64,000 nt of DNA. It comes from Rhizorhabdus phycosphaerae (GTDB lineage: Bacteria; Pseudomonadota; Alphaproteobacteria; Sphingomonadales; Sphingomonadaceae). The stretch lies in contig NZ_CP049107.1 in the NCBI RefSeq assembly GCF_011044255.1, positions 1,054,001 through 1,118,000 of the forward strand, given 5' to 3'. Below are positions 25,537 to 34,588 of the stretch, in pieces. Position 1 is the first letter of the stretch; each line of letters opens with the position of its first letter. Below the pieces are notes generated by a model. That model ran no database searches, had not been told where the DNA came from, and saw only the letters and a list, made by a program, of their open reading frames with translations. Both the position numbers and the translations under genes were made by a program.

Positions 25537-25841
25537 TCGGGGGCGTTCCCCTGGAACCAGAAATCGATCGTCTCCGGAGAGCCCGGAAGAAAGCCGGCGC
25601 GGGCGAGCAAGGCGGCGCAGTCTGCCGACGCCGGCTGCGTCAGCCTCAACAGCTTGTTGTCATGGGTCGCATATTGGCGGGCCGCTTCGAGCAGTTGCAC
25701 GAAGGACAGATCGGCATCCGCGACACCGGATATGTCGAGGGCGACATCTGCATCGGCCTCGATGGCCTCGACGATCTGCATCTGCACAGCGGCAATCGAC
25801 TGCAGATTGACCTTTTCCTGGAGCGTGACGACGATACCCAC
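25533..25841 (-). CDS. STAS-domain protein
   Basis: This 102-residue protein is a single STAS domain of the MlaB/anti-sigma-antagonist fold. The central strand-helix pattern reads ADVALDISGVADADLSFVQLLEAARQYA, where the Asp/Ser/Leu of the usual D-(S/T)-x-G phosphorylation loop is only partly kept (DADLSF). The N-terminus VVTLQEKVNLQSIAAVQMQI fits the first strand and helix. It is cytoplasmic. Similar small STAS proteins are found in chemotaxis clusters of alphaproteobacteria, and the chemotaxis operon is the next unit downstream after the porin. Its stop codon overlaps the possible start of the porin gene. A role in signal output or complex assembly is inference. Confidence 0.8.
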   Translation of the reverse strand: MGIVVTLQEKVNLQSIAAVQMQIVEAIEADADVALDISGVADADLSFVQLLEAARQYATHDNKLLRLTQPASADCAALLARAGFLPGSPETIDFWFQGNAPE

Positions 25842-26006
25842 AGCGACCTCTTTCTTTGGAGATCTCGCCCTTAGTCTTTCCGAGTAAACACCCCGTTAAG
25901 GATGGCTCTTTTCAGAAAGAAAAAGACACATAGATCAAGGTGATCTGGCTATGCGGGAAACAGGGCGGACACAGTCTGAAATTTGACCGTAAATGCCGCG
26001 TTAATC

Positions 26007-26018
26007 AGTATATATACT
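26007..26018. promoter_or_regulatory. AGTATATATACT palindrome in the STAS / globin-receptor gap
   Basis: A perfect 12-bp AT palindrome lies in the 291-bp region between the divergent STAS gene and the globin-coupled receptor. The region as a whole is AT-rich compared with its surroundings and must hold promoters in both directions. I could not assign -35/-10 elements with confidence. The palindrome may be an operator or simply the AT-rich core of a promoter. Confidence 0.35.
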
Positions 26019-26132
26019 TATAGATTTTGCTGACCGACCTTCATCGACCAGGGGGAATTACACGATATATTTACCTGGGTTCGACAACACGGCTCCCGGG
26101 GATGCGTTTCTACACAACGGGAGCACGGTGCG

Positions 26133-27653
26133 ATGAATCCGGAGTTGCAGGCACGCCTTAAATTTTACGGTCTCGAACAAGCCGACACATCGGCCTTTCA
26201 CAGCGTCAGGAGCGCACTCTCGCGCTACGTTGGCGGAGCTCTCGAGAAGTTCTACAGTAAGGTGAAGAACTTTCCGGAACTGACTCATTTCTTTTCGAGC
26301 GACGGGATGCTCGAACATGCGAAGGCGGCACAGAACAGCCACTGGATGAAGGTCTTCGGTGACGGCCTCACCGAGGATTATTATCAGCGCGCCGTCGGCG
26401 TCGGACGCGTGCATGCGCGCATCGGTCTCGAGCCGAAATGGTATGTCGGCGGCTATGCGGTCATCCTGGAAGAACTGGTGACGGACATGGTGACGTCCGG
26501 CCGGCTCGGCTGGCTGCCGTCGCAGCGCCGACTGGCACAGGATGTATCCGCGCTTATCAAGGTCGCTCTGCTCGACATCGACATCGCCCTGTCGACCTAC
26601 TTCGTGAACGCCGAAGAAAAGGTGCGCGCGGTGGTCCTGGGGCAGATGGGGTCTGCACTGACGCAGCTTGCGGAGGGCGATATGACCGCCCGCATGTCCG
26701 GACTTCCGGCCGAATATGCCCAGGTCGAGCGCGACTTCAACGCCGCGATCGAGGCGCTACGCGACACGCTGCAGGCGGTCAGCACCAGCGTGAACATGAT
26801 TTCCTCGGGCAGCAGCGAGATCCGTGTGGGATCGGACGACCTCGCGGCCCGCACCGAGAAGCAGGCGGCTTCGCTCGCCGAAACCGCAGAAGCGATGCGT
26901 CAGGCGACCGCGATGGTGCAGCAAACCGCAAAGAACGCGGCCGCCGCAAACAGTTCGATCGCCAAGACCCACAAGGAGGCGACCGAGGGGGGCGCCGTGG
27001 TCAAGCAGGCGGTCAGCGCGATGGACGCGATCGAGCGCTCGTCGGGCGAAATCTCTAAGATCATCTCGGTGATCGACGGCATCGCCTTCCAGACCAATCT
27101 TCTCGCCCTGAATGCAGGGGTGGAGGCCGCGCGCGCAGGGGATGCGGGCAAGGGCTTCGCTGTCGTCGCCCACGAAGTGCGGGCGCTCGCGCAGCGCAGC
27201 GCGGAAGCGGCACAGGAGATCAAGAACCTGATCACCAACAGCACCGAGCAGGTCGAGATCGGCGTGAAGCTGGTCGGAGAAACCGGCCGGATGCTGACCC
27301 GCATCGTCGATCGCGTCGGCGAGGTCAGCGAAGTCATCACCGACATCGCCACTTCGGCGGAAAGCCAGTCCACCAGCCTCACCCAGGTCAACGACGCCGT
27401 GGGCGAAATGGACCGGATGACTCAGCAAAATGCCGCGATGGTCGAGGAAAGCGCCGCGTCGGCGGTCAACCTGGCCAACGAGGCACAGACGCTCTCCGAG
27501 CAGGTCGCGCGCTTTCAGTTCGGCGGCAATGCCATGGTCGTGCCAGCGCGGGCCCCAACCCCCGCCCCTGCCCCGAGGAAGATCGCAGCCGCGCCTCGAG
27601 TCACGGGCAATCTCGCGTTGAAGGCGGAAGAGGACGACTGGTCGAGCTTCTGA
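26133..27653 (+). CDS. Globin-coupled soluble chemoreceptor (HemAT-like, probable aerotaxis sensor)
   Basis: This 506-residue receptor has no membrane helices. Residues about 5-160 form a protoglobin sensor domain with the typical text [27 protein letters not shown] and [20 protein letters not shown]; His94 in RVHARIGL is the expected proximal heme ligand. A HAMP-like linker ([20 protein letters not shown]) leads to the signalling hairpin with tip [20 protein letters not shown]. The C-terminus is a Pro/Ala linker ending EDDWSSF, where DWSSF fits the x-aromatic-x-x-aromatic pentapeptide that tethers CheR and CheB. It is encoded next to, but divergent from, the main chemotaxis locus and probably feeds oxygen sensing into it. 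The ribosome binding site is GGGAG. Confidence 0.93.
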   Translation: MNPELQARLKFYGLEQADTSAFHSVRSALSRYVGGALEKFYSKVKNFPELTHFFSSDGMLEHAKAAQNSHWMKVFGDGLTEDYYQRAVGVGRVHARIGLEPKWYVGGYAVILEELVTDMVTSGRLGWLPSQRRLAQDVSALIKVALLDIDIALSTYFVNAEEKVRAVVLGQMGSALTQLAEGDMTARMSGLPAEYAQVERDFNAAIEALRDTLQAVSTSVNMISSGSSEIRVGSDDLAARTEKQAASLAETAEAMRQATAMVQQTAKNAAAANSSIAKTHKEATEGGAVVKQAVSAMDAIERSSGEISKIISVIDGIAFQTNLLALNAGVEAARAGDAGKGFAVVAHEVRALAQRSAEAAQEIKNLITNSTEQVEIGVKLVGETGRMLTRIVDRVGEVSEVITDIATSAESQSTSLTQVNDAVGEMDRMTQQNAAMVEESAASAVNLANEAQTLSEQVARFQFGGNAMVVPARAPTPAPAPRKIAAAPRVTGNLALKAEEDDWSSF

Positions 27654-27746
27654 GGCCGACGTCCCGCCAACATCTCACCGTCCCCCGGAGCGCGGCGCGG
27701 CAGGATCGACAAGGGCCAAAGGGCCAGGTCGACCCGCCGCGCCGCC

Positions 27747-29420
27747 TCAGCGGGTCCGGCGGGGATAAAGCGCGAAGGGTACCGCCCCTTCACGGTTCAG
27801 CGTCCCGAAGACATCGGCCACTATGTCAGCCGCCGGGCGCTTCTCGTCTGCTGCCGCAGCGTCCGCGATCAGCGCATCGAGCTCGAGCTTACCGGTGATG
27901 TAGCTGGTGCCGTAGCCCGGCTGACGCAGATAGAGCAGCTGCTCGAACCCGACAAGCGGGTTGTCGGGATCCGAATAGCCGCGCGGCGTCCAGCGCGCAT
28001 GGAAGCGCCCCGCCTCGGCGAGGGTCCATTCATTCGCCTGCACATGCAGCGAAGCGAGGCCCCGCGCAGCCCGATTGGCCAGCATGATCCACACCAGCTC
28101 CCGGCCACGCGGCTCCTCGTCATAGAGACCCGCATGCATCGCGATCTCTTCGAGCGCGGTCGCGAAGCCTTCGGAGCGCGACTGGAAGATATTGAACAGG
28201 GGCGCGGTCCGGCGGATCGGATCTTCATTCGGCTCATGCTTGATCCGCGCGAGTTCCATCCAGTGGATGTCGTGCGAATAGAGCGGCCATGGGTCGAGCG
28301 CGGTCACGTGGTAGAAGAAGTTGCGCCGCTCGGGCGGAACATAGTTCAGCGTCTGCGCCGCCAGCGCCGCCCGGTAATAGGGCTTGTCGGCCATCAGCCG
28401 GTTGGCAACCAGGAAATCGGTGAAGCGGGCCATCTTCCGTTCGGCGAACTGGCGGTAGGCGGCGGGATCATCGATCGCGGCGAGCGGTGGAAGGTTGCGG
28501 TTGCGCGCCTCCTCCAGACGCAGCCCCGCCCAGGCCCGGTCGAGCTCGCGCTGGAGCATCTGCCGCTGCGCCTCCCAGTCATAGGGGAGGAGTTGAACAT
28601 GCTTCATGTACCAGTCGTAATCGGCCTTGCCGACGCCCGACGGTCCGGTCTTGGACGGTGCCTGCGCCTTGACCCATGCCGCAAAGGCCAGCGTCGCATC
28701 ACGGGCCTCGGTCACCGCACGGCGCAACGCCGGCGAGCTTCCTTTCAGCGATGCGGCCTTCTGTCCCTCCAGTGTCCGCATGGAAAGACTGCCGTCGAGC
28801 AGCGCCGACAGGACAGCGGCCTGTTCACCGAGCGCCCGGTCGCCATAGCGCCAAAGGTCCGCCGCATTGCCGTCCGCCAACCATATCCGCGCACGTTGCA
28901 GCAACAGCGGCACCGAGCGCATCTGCACCGTCAGTCGCGCATCGTCTGCCTTCGACAGCGGCCACTCGTACCGGAACAGGTCGATCACATCGGCTGACGG
29001 CCCCTCATGCGCGGGAACGTCGCTTTCCTCACCAAATACCGTTGCGAAATAGCTGGGATCGCGTGCCCAGGGCCGTCGCACGCGCAGGTCGAAATCGAGG
29101 CCGTTCATCTCGGCTTCGAGCAGCTGCGCATCGGCCTGCGCCCGCTGTGTCCAGCCGGTCCGGTCGAGCCGTTGGAGGCGGATCTTCCATTCGACCAGTC
29201 CGGCCCGCTTGCGCGCAAGGGCCTCAGGGCCATAGTCGGGTGCGCCCGAGGCAAACTCCGGCTGCGCGAAGCGCCGCCACCCCTCGGCGAGCGCAATCAG
29301 AGCGGCGGGCACCTCGCTCTGGGCGGCCGGCATCGAAGGAGTCGCCGCAGTCGAGGCAGGTGCGTGGATCGTCGCCGACAGCATCGCGCAGCAGCCGAGG
29401 AGGAGTCTTGTGCGCAGCAT
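27747..29420 (-). CDS. DUF885 family protein, exported
   Basis: This 557-residue protein starts with a signal peptide (MLRTRLLLGCCAMLSATIHA, cleavage near ASTA) and belongs to the DUF885 family of putative metal-independent or zinc hydrolases found beside peptidases. It is helical and rich in Arg and Trp. Family-like text includes YDWYMKHVQLLPYDWEAQRQ, EGFATALEEIAMHAGLYDEE, ARGLASLHVQANEWTLAEAG and GYGTSYITGKLELDALI. The last part, with GYG-SY-GK, is the most typical. There is no HExxH motif. It lies 71 bases after the FAD oxidoreductase gene and is the last gene of the peptide-utilisation run. A peptidase or amidohydrolase role is inferred from the neighbours. Confidence 0.85.
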   Translation of the reverse strand: MLRTRLLLGCCAMLSATIHAPASTAATPSMPAAQSEVPAALIALAEGWRRFAQPEFASGAPDYGPEALARKRAGLVEWKIRLQRLDRTGWTQRAQADAQLLEAEMNGLDFDLRVRRPWARDPSYFATVFGEESDVPAHEGPSADVIDLFRYEWPLSKADDARLTVQMRSVPLLLQRARIWLADGNAADLWRYGDRALGEQAAVLSALLDGSLSMRTLEGQKAASLKGSSPALRRAVTEARDATLAFAAWVKAQAPSKTGPSGVGKADYDWYMKHVQLLPYDWEAQRQMLQRELDRAWAGLRLEEARNRNLPPLAAIDDPAAYRQFAERKMARFTDFLVANRLMADKPYYRAALAAQTLNYVPPERRNFFYHVTALDPWPLYSHDIHWMELARIKHEPNEDPIRRTAPLFNIFQSRSEGFATALEEIAMHAGLYDEEPRGRELVWIMLANRAARGLASLHVQANEWTLAEAGRFHARWTPRGYSDPDNPLVGFEQLLYLRQPGYGTSYITGKLELDALIADAAAADEKRPAADIVADVFGTLNREGAVPFALYPRRTR

Positions 29421-29491
29421 CGAATATCTCCCTGGTCCTGACCTCGTCGGCTCAGCCTTCGACGGTCGTCCTTCCTACTCCACGCTGCCGC

Positions 29492-30793
29492 CTACGCCAT
29501 CCCCAGACGACGCCTAAGCTGCTTCGCGAACAGCGCTGTCGCCAGCAACATGCGCGGAATGTGCCGAGCGAGCAGAAATCCGGAGATCGGCCGGGCGTCC
29601 GCAATGGGAAGCTGTGCCAGCTTGCGGTCGCCGAGCAGATAGGCCGCCAGTTCGCGCCCCAATATCGTGTTGATGCCAAGCCCCCGGCCATTGCACGCCT
29701 GCACGGCGAGCAGCCCTTCGTCGAGACGAACGATGCGCGGAATGAGGTCGGCATTCACCGCCGCCTGACCAAGCCAGGCATAGTCGATTCGCAGCGGCTG
29801 ATGCACGACCAGCGTCTCTTCGAGGCGCCGGTTGATCTTCTCTTCCAGCTCCTCCGGCAGCCCGCCATTGCTCGACGGGAAGGCGGTGACGAGCCGGCCG
29901 TCGATCGTGTAGCGGATCGAGAAGACATCGAGTTCGAGATCGGTAAGCGCCTGGTTGCCCGGCAGGATGCGCGCCCGCATCGCGGCAGGCAAAGGCTCGG
30001 TTGCCACTTCGACCACCGGCAGCGGCAGCATCGTGCCGCGCAGGGCCCGATGGATGCCGCCATTGCTGGCATTGGCGGCGACGATCACGCGTCGCGCCAC
30101 GATCTCGCCATCGGGCAAGACGATCTTCCAGCCGCCCGGCGCCCGTCCCAGTTGCAGGGCGGGAGTCCCTTCGTACAGACGGGCGCCGAGGGCCTCCGCG
30201 CGATCGGCCAGCCCGCGTGCCAGCGCGAGCGGGTCGATGCCGCCGCCGGTCGAATCGACCAGCGCGGCGCGATAGCCGCGACAACCCGTCAGCGCCGTCA
30301 CCTCCTCCATGTCGGCGATGCGCAGATCCGTCCGGATCGGCGCCCATTGGCGCACGACATCCTGAAGGACCGTCAGGCTGTTCGCGCCCATGCGCGGTGC
30401 GATGAAACCAGCTGGCACGGCCGCGCAGTCGATGTGGTGGCGGGCGACCAGATCGAACAGGTGCGTGCCGCTTTCAGCAATCAACCGCAACAATCGCGAC
30501 GACCGGTCCTCGCCCAATTTCTTGCGGACGGCGTCTGGCGTCGTCTTCGTCAGCTGCGGCGCGACTACGCCCGCACTCGCGCCCGTCGCGCCGGCGCCGA
30601 AACTCTGCGCCTCCACCAGTGCGACACCCATGCCACGCTCGGAAAGGTGAAGAGCTGTCGAAAGGCCCGCCACGCCGCCGCCGATAATGGCAACGTCGGC
30701 TTCGAGCTGCCCGCGCGCCGTCGGGCGCCGTGCGGGCGCTGACGTCAACGCCTCCCAAACGGACATCTCCCGCGCGGGCGATCGGTCGGTCAT
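29492..30793 (-). CDS. FAD-dependent amino-acid oxidase/dehydrogenase-like protein (DAO family)
   Basis: This 433-residue flavoenzyme has the dinucleotide-binding motif ADVAIIGGGVAGLSTALHL (GxGxxG) near residue 30, then VALVEAQSFGAGATGASAGV, which is typical of DAO/DadA-type enzymes. The C-terminal FAD-contacting region is LLAVQACNGRGLGINTILG. These enzymes oxidise D-amino acids, N-methyl amino acids or proline-like secondary amines, with the electrons going to oxygen or quinone. No signal peptide is visible, so it is cytoplasmic. It has its own promoter in the 109-bp gap behind the S9 peptidase gene. In this context it could oxidise an amino acid released from imported peptides. The precise substrate is not visible. 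Confidence 0.88.
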   Translation of the reverse strand: MTDRSPAREMSVWEALTSAPARRPTARGQLEADVAIIGGGVAGLSTALHLSERGMGVALVEAQSFGAGATGASAGVVAPQLTKTTPDAVRKKLGEDRSSRLLRLIAESGTHLFDLVARHHIDCAAVPAGFIAPRMGANSLTVLQDVVRQWAPIRTDLRIADMEEVTALTGCRGYRAALVDSTGGGIDPLALARGLADRAEALGARLYEGTPALQLGRAPGGWKIVLPDGEIVARRVIVAANASNGGIHRALRGTMLPLPVVEVATEPLPAAMRARILPGNQALTDLELDVFSIRYTIDGRLVTAFPSSNGGLPEELEEKINRRLEETLVVHQPLRIDYAWLGQAAVNADLIPRIVRLDEGLLAVQACNGRGLGINTILGRELAAYLLGDRKLAQLPIADARPISGFLLARHIPRMLLATALFAKQLRRRLGMA

Positions 30794-30864
30794 GCAGGGC
30801 GCACCAACGCCGCGGGCACGACAGGATCGAAACAGCGAAGGCTACAATATATGTGCATATTCAC

Positions 30865-30893
30865 GCGATATTGAGCCATATTGCCGCTGTCAA
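30865..30893 (-). promoter_or_regulatory. Promoter and operator-like motif of the FAD oxidoreductase gene
   Basis: On the minus strand a consensus -35 TTGACA (30888-30893) is followed after 17 bases by TATCGC (30865-30870). The spacer contains AATATGGCTCAATATC (30867-30882). Nearly the same motif, AATATAGCCAATATC, sits at the same place in the promoter of the M24 peptidase gene at 40913-40927. A further inverted repeat, ATATG-TG-CATAT, lies just downstream at 30849-30860. The shared motif suggests a common regulator of the two transcription units. Confidence 0.55.
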
Positions 30894-30902
30894 GCCGGGC
30901 GC

Positions 30903-33062
30903 TCAGCGGGCCGCGGCCGGATCGGCGGGACGCAGATGGCGATCGAAGAATTCCACCATCTTGCGGAAGGCAAAGCGCGTCTGCGGCAGGCCTTCCATAT
31001 CCCAGGGATGGCCCGCGCCCGGCAGGGTGACGAGCTCGAACAGCTTGCCCTGCCCGATCATGCGCTCGGTCAACGCCATCGTGTCGGCGTAGAGCACGAC
31101 CTCGTCGCGCGCGCCGTGGATGATCATCAACGGGTCGGCGAGGCCCTGGCTCTGATAAAGCGCGGACTGTCTCTCGTAACGCGCCGGATAATCCGGGCCG
31201 TTGGGCGGGCCCATGATCCATTGCTGTTCGGGATAGGCATGAGCGACATTGCTGGCCGGGGCGCCGGCGATGCCAGCCGCATAGAAGCCCGGCTTCTTGA
31301 ACAGCGACATCAGCGTCATCAACCCGCCATAGCTGGATCCCCAGATGCCGATGCGCTTCGGATCGGCATAGCCCATGTCGACAAGCTTGCTGGCGCCGTC
31401 CTGAATATCGTCGATATCGAGCGTGCCATAGCTGTGGAGCATCGGCTTGTTCCAGTCGCGCCCGCGTCCGAAGCTGCCCCTGATGCCCGGGTTGATCACG
31501 ATGTAGCCGCGCGCGACGAGGAACTGGTCAAGACCCCATGTCGGGTGCGCGGTGCGCCCACCCCACTGGTTGCGTACCGCGTCGGAATAGACCGAGCCGA
31601 CGATCATCGGATAGCGTTTGGCCGGATCGAAGTCGGGCGGCAGCATCACGCGCGCCGTCAGCAGCGCGCCATCGACATGCGAGCGATAATCGACATAGCG
31701 GACATCGGCCCAGCGCTGCCGATAGAAAGCCGGCAGGGGCGAGCGCGTGACCTGTTCGGCCTGTACGCGGCCATTGAGCGCGCGCACATGGAGTTCGGGC
31801 GGCGTATGATCGTTGCTGGCGCGGTCTGCCACCCGCGAGAAGTCGGGTGCGAAGACCACATCATGGGTGCCTTCGCCGGGCGTCACCTCTTCCGTCGGGC
31901 CGCCGCCGGTTCCGGTCCTGAACCAGCGCCGCTCGGCATAGGTCGGCGCATTGGCCCGGTAATAGAGCCGGCCATGCTTCGCATCGAGAAGGAACATGTC
32001 GATCTCGCCCGGCGCGCGGGTGATCTGCCTGGGGGCGACGCCCGCACGCGGCAGGTGGTAGATCTGGTTGAATCCGTCGCGGTTGGTCAGGAGGAACATC
32101 CCCTTCCCGTCACCGTCCCAGACAGCCTGCCAATCGGGCCTGATCTGCGCCGGATCGTCATAGCTGTAGAAGCGGCTGCGACGCCCGTCCGCAAGATCAT
32201 ACACGTCGATGAAATGATGCTTGATCGACTGATCGCTGGCATTGACCAGCAGCCGTCGGCCGTCGGGCGACAGCTGGTAGTTCCAGATCGGATCGCCCTC
32301 GTCGGTGCGCTCCAGCAGGCGCGGTGCTCCACCTCCGATGGCGACAGTGCCGATCTTGTAGGTGATGTTCGTCGGATCACCCGGAAAGGCACGGGCGAAC
32401 AGGTCGCGATGCGCCTTGCCCCCGGCATCGTAGCTGATCGCGATTTCGCGCATGGTGCGCTCGTCCGCGAGGGTAAAGGCCAGCGTCTTGCCGTCCCGGC
32501 TCCAGCTATAGCTGTCGATCCCCAGCTTCGCCTGTCCTTCGACGAGACGTATTGGCTGACCGCCCATGACAGGCAGGACCCACAGCCCCCGCTGCGAGAC
32601 GAAGGCGAGGTGTCGTCCATCGGGCGATACTGCGAGGCGGGACACGCCGGAGACTGCCTCCACCGCAGACATCGTGCCGTCCGGCGCCCGGAAGAGCAGG
32701 CGCCCGCCTTCGACGAGGGCGATACGTCCGTCCGAGAGCCATGCGGCCTCCGACACGGTCTGCCCCTCGTCGCCGAAACGCGTCAGCCGGCTCTTGCTGC
32801 GGCGCGCCGGATCATAGGCCCAGACGTCGCGACGCCCGGTTCCACCCTCGTTCCACAGGAACAGAAGACGGCTGGCATCGGGCGACCAGGCAAAGCCTTC
32901 GGGTGAGGTCCCGATGATGCTGACATCGGCGTAGAGCGCGTCGATCGAAGCCAGCGCCTCTCCGGTGGCCGCAACCGCCGGCGGCGCTGCCTGGGCGGCT
33001 ATTGCAGCGGGCAGCGCCGTGGTCAGGGCAAGCGTGAGCAGCAGGCGTCGAAAGGCGATCAT
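30903..33062 (-). CDS. S9 family peptidase (dipeptidyl-peptidase IV-like prolyl oligopeptidase), exported
   Basis: This 719-residue serine peptidase has a signal peptide (LLLTLALTTALPAAIAAQA), an N-terminal beta-propeller of about 430 residues with TolB-like repeats (FAWSPDASRLLFLW, LAVSPDGRHLAFVS, YQLSPDGRRLLVNA), and a C-terminal alpha/beta-hydrolase domain. The triad is Ser577 in GIWGSSYGG, Asp653 in HGARDEVV and His685 in GAGHPWD. Such enzymes remove dipeptides or cut short proline-containing peptides in the periplasm. Length and layout are normal for the DPP4/AAP subgroup. It follows the M20 peptidase gene by 41 bases in the same direction, downstream of a TonB receptor, so it probably acts on peptides taken up through that receptor. 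Confidence 0.93.
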   Translation of the reverse strand: MIAFRRLLLTLALTTALPAAIAAQAAPPAVAATGEALASIDALYADVSIIGTSPEGFAWSPDASRLLFLWNEGGTGRRDVWAYDPARRSKSRLTRFGDEGQTVSEAAWLSDGRIALVEGGRLLFRAPDGTMSAVEAVSGVSRLAVSPDGRHLAFVSQRGLWVLPVMGGQPIRLVEGQAKLGIDSYSWSRDGKTLAFTLADERTMREIAISYDAGGKAHRDLFARAFPGDPTNITYKIGTVAIGGGAPRLLERTDEGDPIWNYQLSPDGRRLLVNASDQSIKHHFIDVYDLADGRRSRFYSYDDPAQIRPDWQAVWDGDGKGMFLLTNRDGFNQIYHLPRAGVAPRQITRAPGEIDMFLLDAKHGRLYYRANAPTYAERRWFRTGTGGGPTEEVTPGEGTHDVVFAPDFSRVADRASNDHTPPELHVRALNGRVQAEQVTRSPLPAFYRQRWADVRYVDYRSHVDGALLTARVMLPPDFDPAKRYPMIVGSVYSDAVRNQWGGRTAHPTWGLDQFLVARGYIVINPGIRGSFGRGRDWNKPMLHSYGTLDIDDIQDGASKLVDMGYADPKRIGIWGSSYGGLMTLMSLFKKPGFYAAGIAGAPASNVAHAYPEQQWIMGPPNGPDYPARYERQSALYQSQGLADPLMIIHGARDEVVLYADTMALTERMIGQGKLFELVTLPGAGHPWDMEGLPQTRFAFRKMVEFFDRHLRPADPAAAR

Positions 33063-33103
33063 GTCTCAGGTCCCGGACGAACGAAGTTTATGGCGGATCC
33101 GGT

Positions 33104-34534
33104 TCAGCGCTTGGCGGGAGCACCCAGCTGGCGGATCAGCGCATCCCAATAGTCGAGCTCCTTGTAGAAGGACGCGAGCGGAATGCGTTCGTCGGTCCCA
33201 TGGGCGCGCATCTCGCCCGGCTGCATCGCCAGGCTGCCGGCGCCGTAGGTCGGTATGCCGGCGCGGCGATATTCGCGCCCCTCGGTGCCGCCCGACGACA
33301 TGTTCGGGGCAAGCTTGGCACCCGGCCAGCTTACGTTGAGCGCATTTTGCAGCATCGCGGTGACGTCGGCGCGCAGCGGCGAAGCAGGGCTCTCGACCGC
33401 TTCCCCCACCAGCTTCACGGTAATGGCTGGATTGGCGACCGTCTCCGTGATGGTCTTCTGGACATCGGCGACAGGGGTGCCCGGCAGGATGCGGCAATTC
33501 ACAGTCGCCGTCGCCGCCTGAGCAAGCGCATTGGGCGCGTTGCCTGCCTTCAACATTGTCGAAACGCAGGTGGTCCACAGGACGGTGCCCACCTCGGGAT
33601 GCGCACGCGCGACCTTGATCGCGTCGGCATCGGCAGGGTTGTCGAGCAGCGTCCGCAACGCCGTCGCCAGCTCACCGCTCGCACCGGCCGCCGCTTTTTC
33701 GGTCATCAGCCGCGTGATCGGGTTGAATATCACCGGAAATTTGAGATCGCGCAGCTTCACCAGCGCGGCCGCGAGATCGTAGATCGCATTATCGTCGCGC
33801 GGCATCGAGCTATGGCCACCCTTGTTGGTGGCGGTCAGCTCGAACGTCGCATTGGTCTTTTCCGCAGCCTGCATGCCGAAGTCTATCGGCTTGCCGTCGG
33901 CCGTTATCGTCCCGCCGCCCGCGTCGGCGTTCAGCGCGAACTCGGCCTTGGCGACGAGCGGATTGGCGATCACCTTGCGCGTGGAGAACATCCCCGTCTC
34001 CTCGTCGCCGGAAAAGGCGAGCAGGAGATCGCGATCGGGAACATAGCCCGCCTTCTTCAGGCGCGCGAATGTCGATACCAGCACGGTCACGCCGAACTTG
34101 TTGTCATGCGTTCCGCGACCGTAAAGCCAGCCATCCTTTTCGACCGGCTTATAAGGGTCGGTCGACCAGTAGGACGGCAGCGCATCGACCACGTCCATAT
34201 GGGCGAGCATGGCGACCGGCCTGCGCTTCGGATTGCGTCCGGCATAACGGACAATGAGGCCCATCGTCTCCTCGCCGTCGATCGTGATGGGAACGCGCAC
34301 GATATCGGCGGCTGAGAAGCCCGCCTCGGTGAGGCGAGCCGCCAGTACGTCGACCAGCTTCGGGACGCCGGCGCGTCCCTTCGCCGTTGGAATGGCCACG
34401 ATCTCCTCCAGCAGCGCGCGTGCGCTCTGCTGGTCCGCTGCAGTGGACTTCCACGGCATCGAGGAAGTCGCTGTCGCAGGCTGGGCGAAGAGCAACGCGA
34501 GGGTCGCGAAGCAGGAGACGTGGGAGATTTTCAC
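33104..34534 (-). CDS. M20/M25/M40 family metallopeptidase, exported
   Basis: This 476-residue zinc peptidase has a signal peptide ending near FAQPATA. The metal-binding core has His in AMLAHMDVVDA, the bridging Asp in GRGTHDNKFG, the catalytic Glu pair in SGDEETGMF, Asp in ALNADAGGG and the last His in GEMRAHGTDERI. The dimerisation (lid) domain includes NKGGHSSMPRDDNAIYDLA. It probably acts as a carboxypeptidase or dipeptidase in the periplasm. It lies 54 bases after the TonB receptor gene and 41 bases before the S9 peptidase gene, so all three are likely one transcript. Length is typical for the exported subgroup in Sphingomonadales and Caulobacterales. Confidence 0.93.
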   Translation of the reverse strand: MKISHVSCFATLALLFAQPATATSSMPWKSTAADQQSARALLEEIVAIPTAKGRAGVPKLVDVLAARLTEAGFSAADIVRVPITIDGEETMGLIVRYAGRNPKRRPVAMLAHMDVVDALPSYWSTDPYKPVEKDGWLYGRGTHDNKFGVTVLVSTFARLKKAGYVPDRDLLLAFSGDEETGMFSTRKVIANPLVAKAEFALNADAGGGTITADGKPIDFGMQAAEKTNATFELTATNKGGHSSMPRDDNAIYDLAAALVKLRDLKFPVIFNPITRLMTEKAAAGASGELATALRTLLDNPADADAIKVARAHPEVGTVLWTTCVSTMLKAGNAPNALAQAATATVNCRILPGTPVADVQKTITETVANPAITVKLVGEAVESPASPLRADVTAMLQNALNVSWPGAKLAPNMSSGGTEGREYRRAGIPTYGAGSLAMQPGEMRAHGTDERIPLASFYKELDYWDALIRQLGAPAKR

Positions 34535-34588
34535 TATATTCCTCCGAACGGGCGTGGCCGCACCTCGGGGATGCGGCCACGCAGTCGA

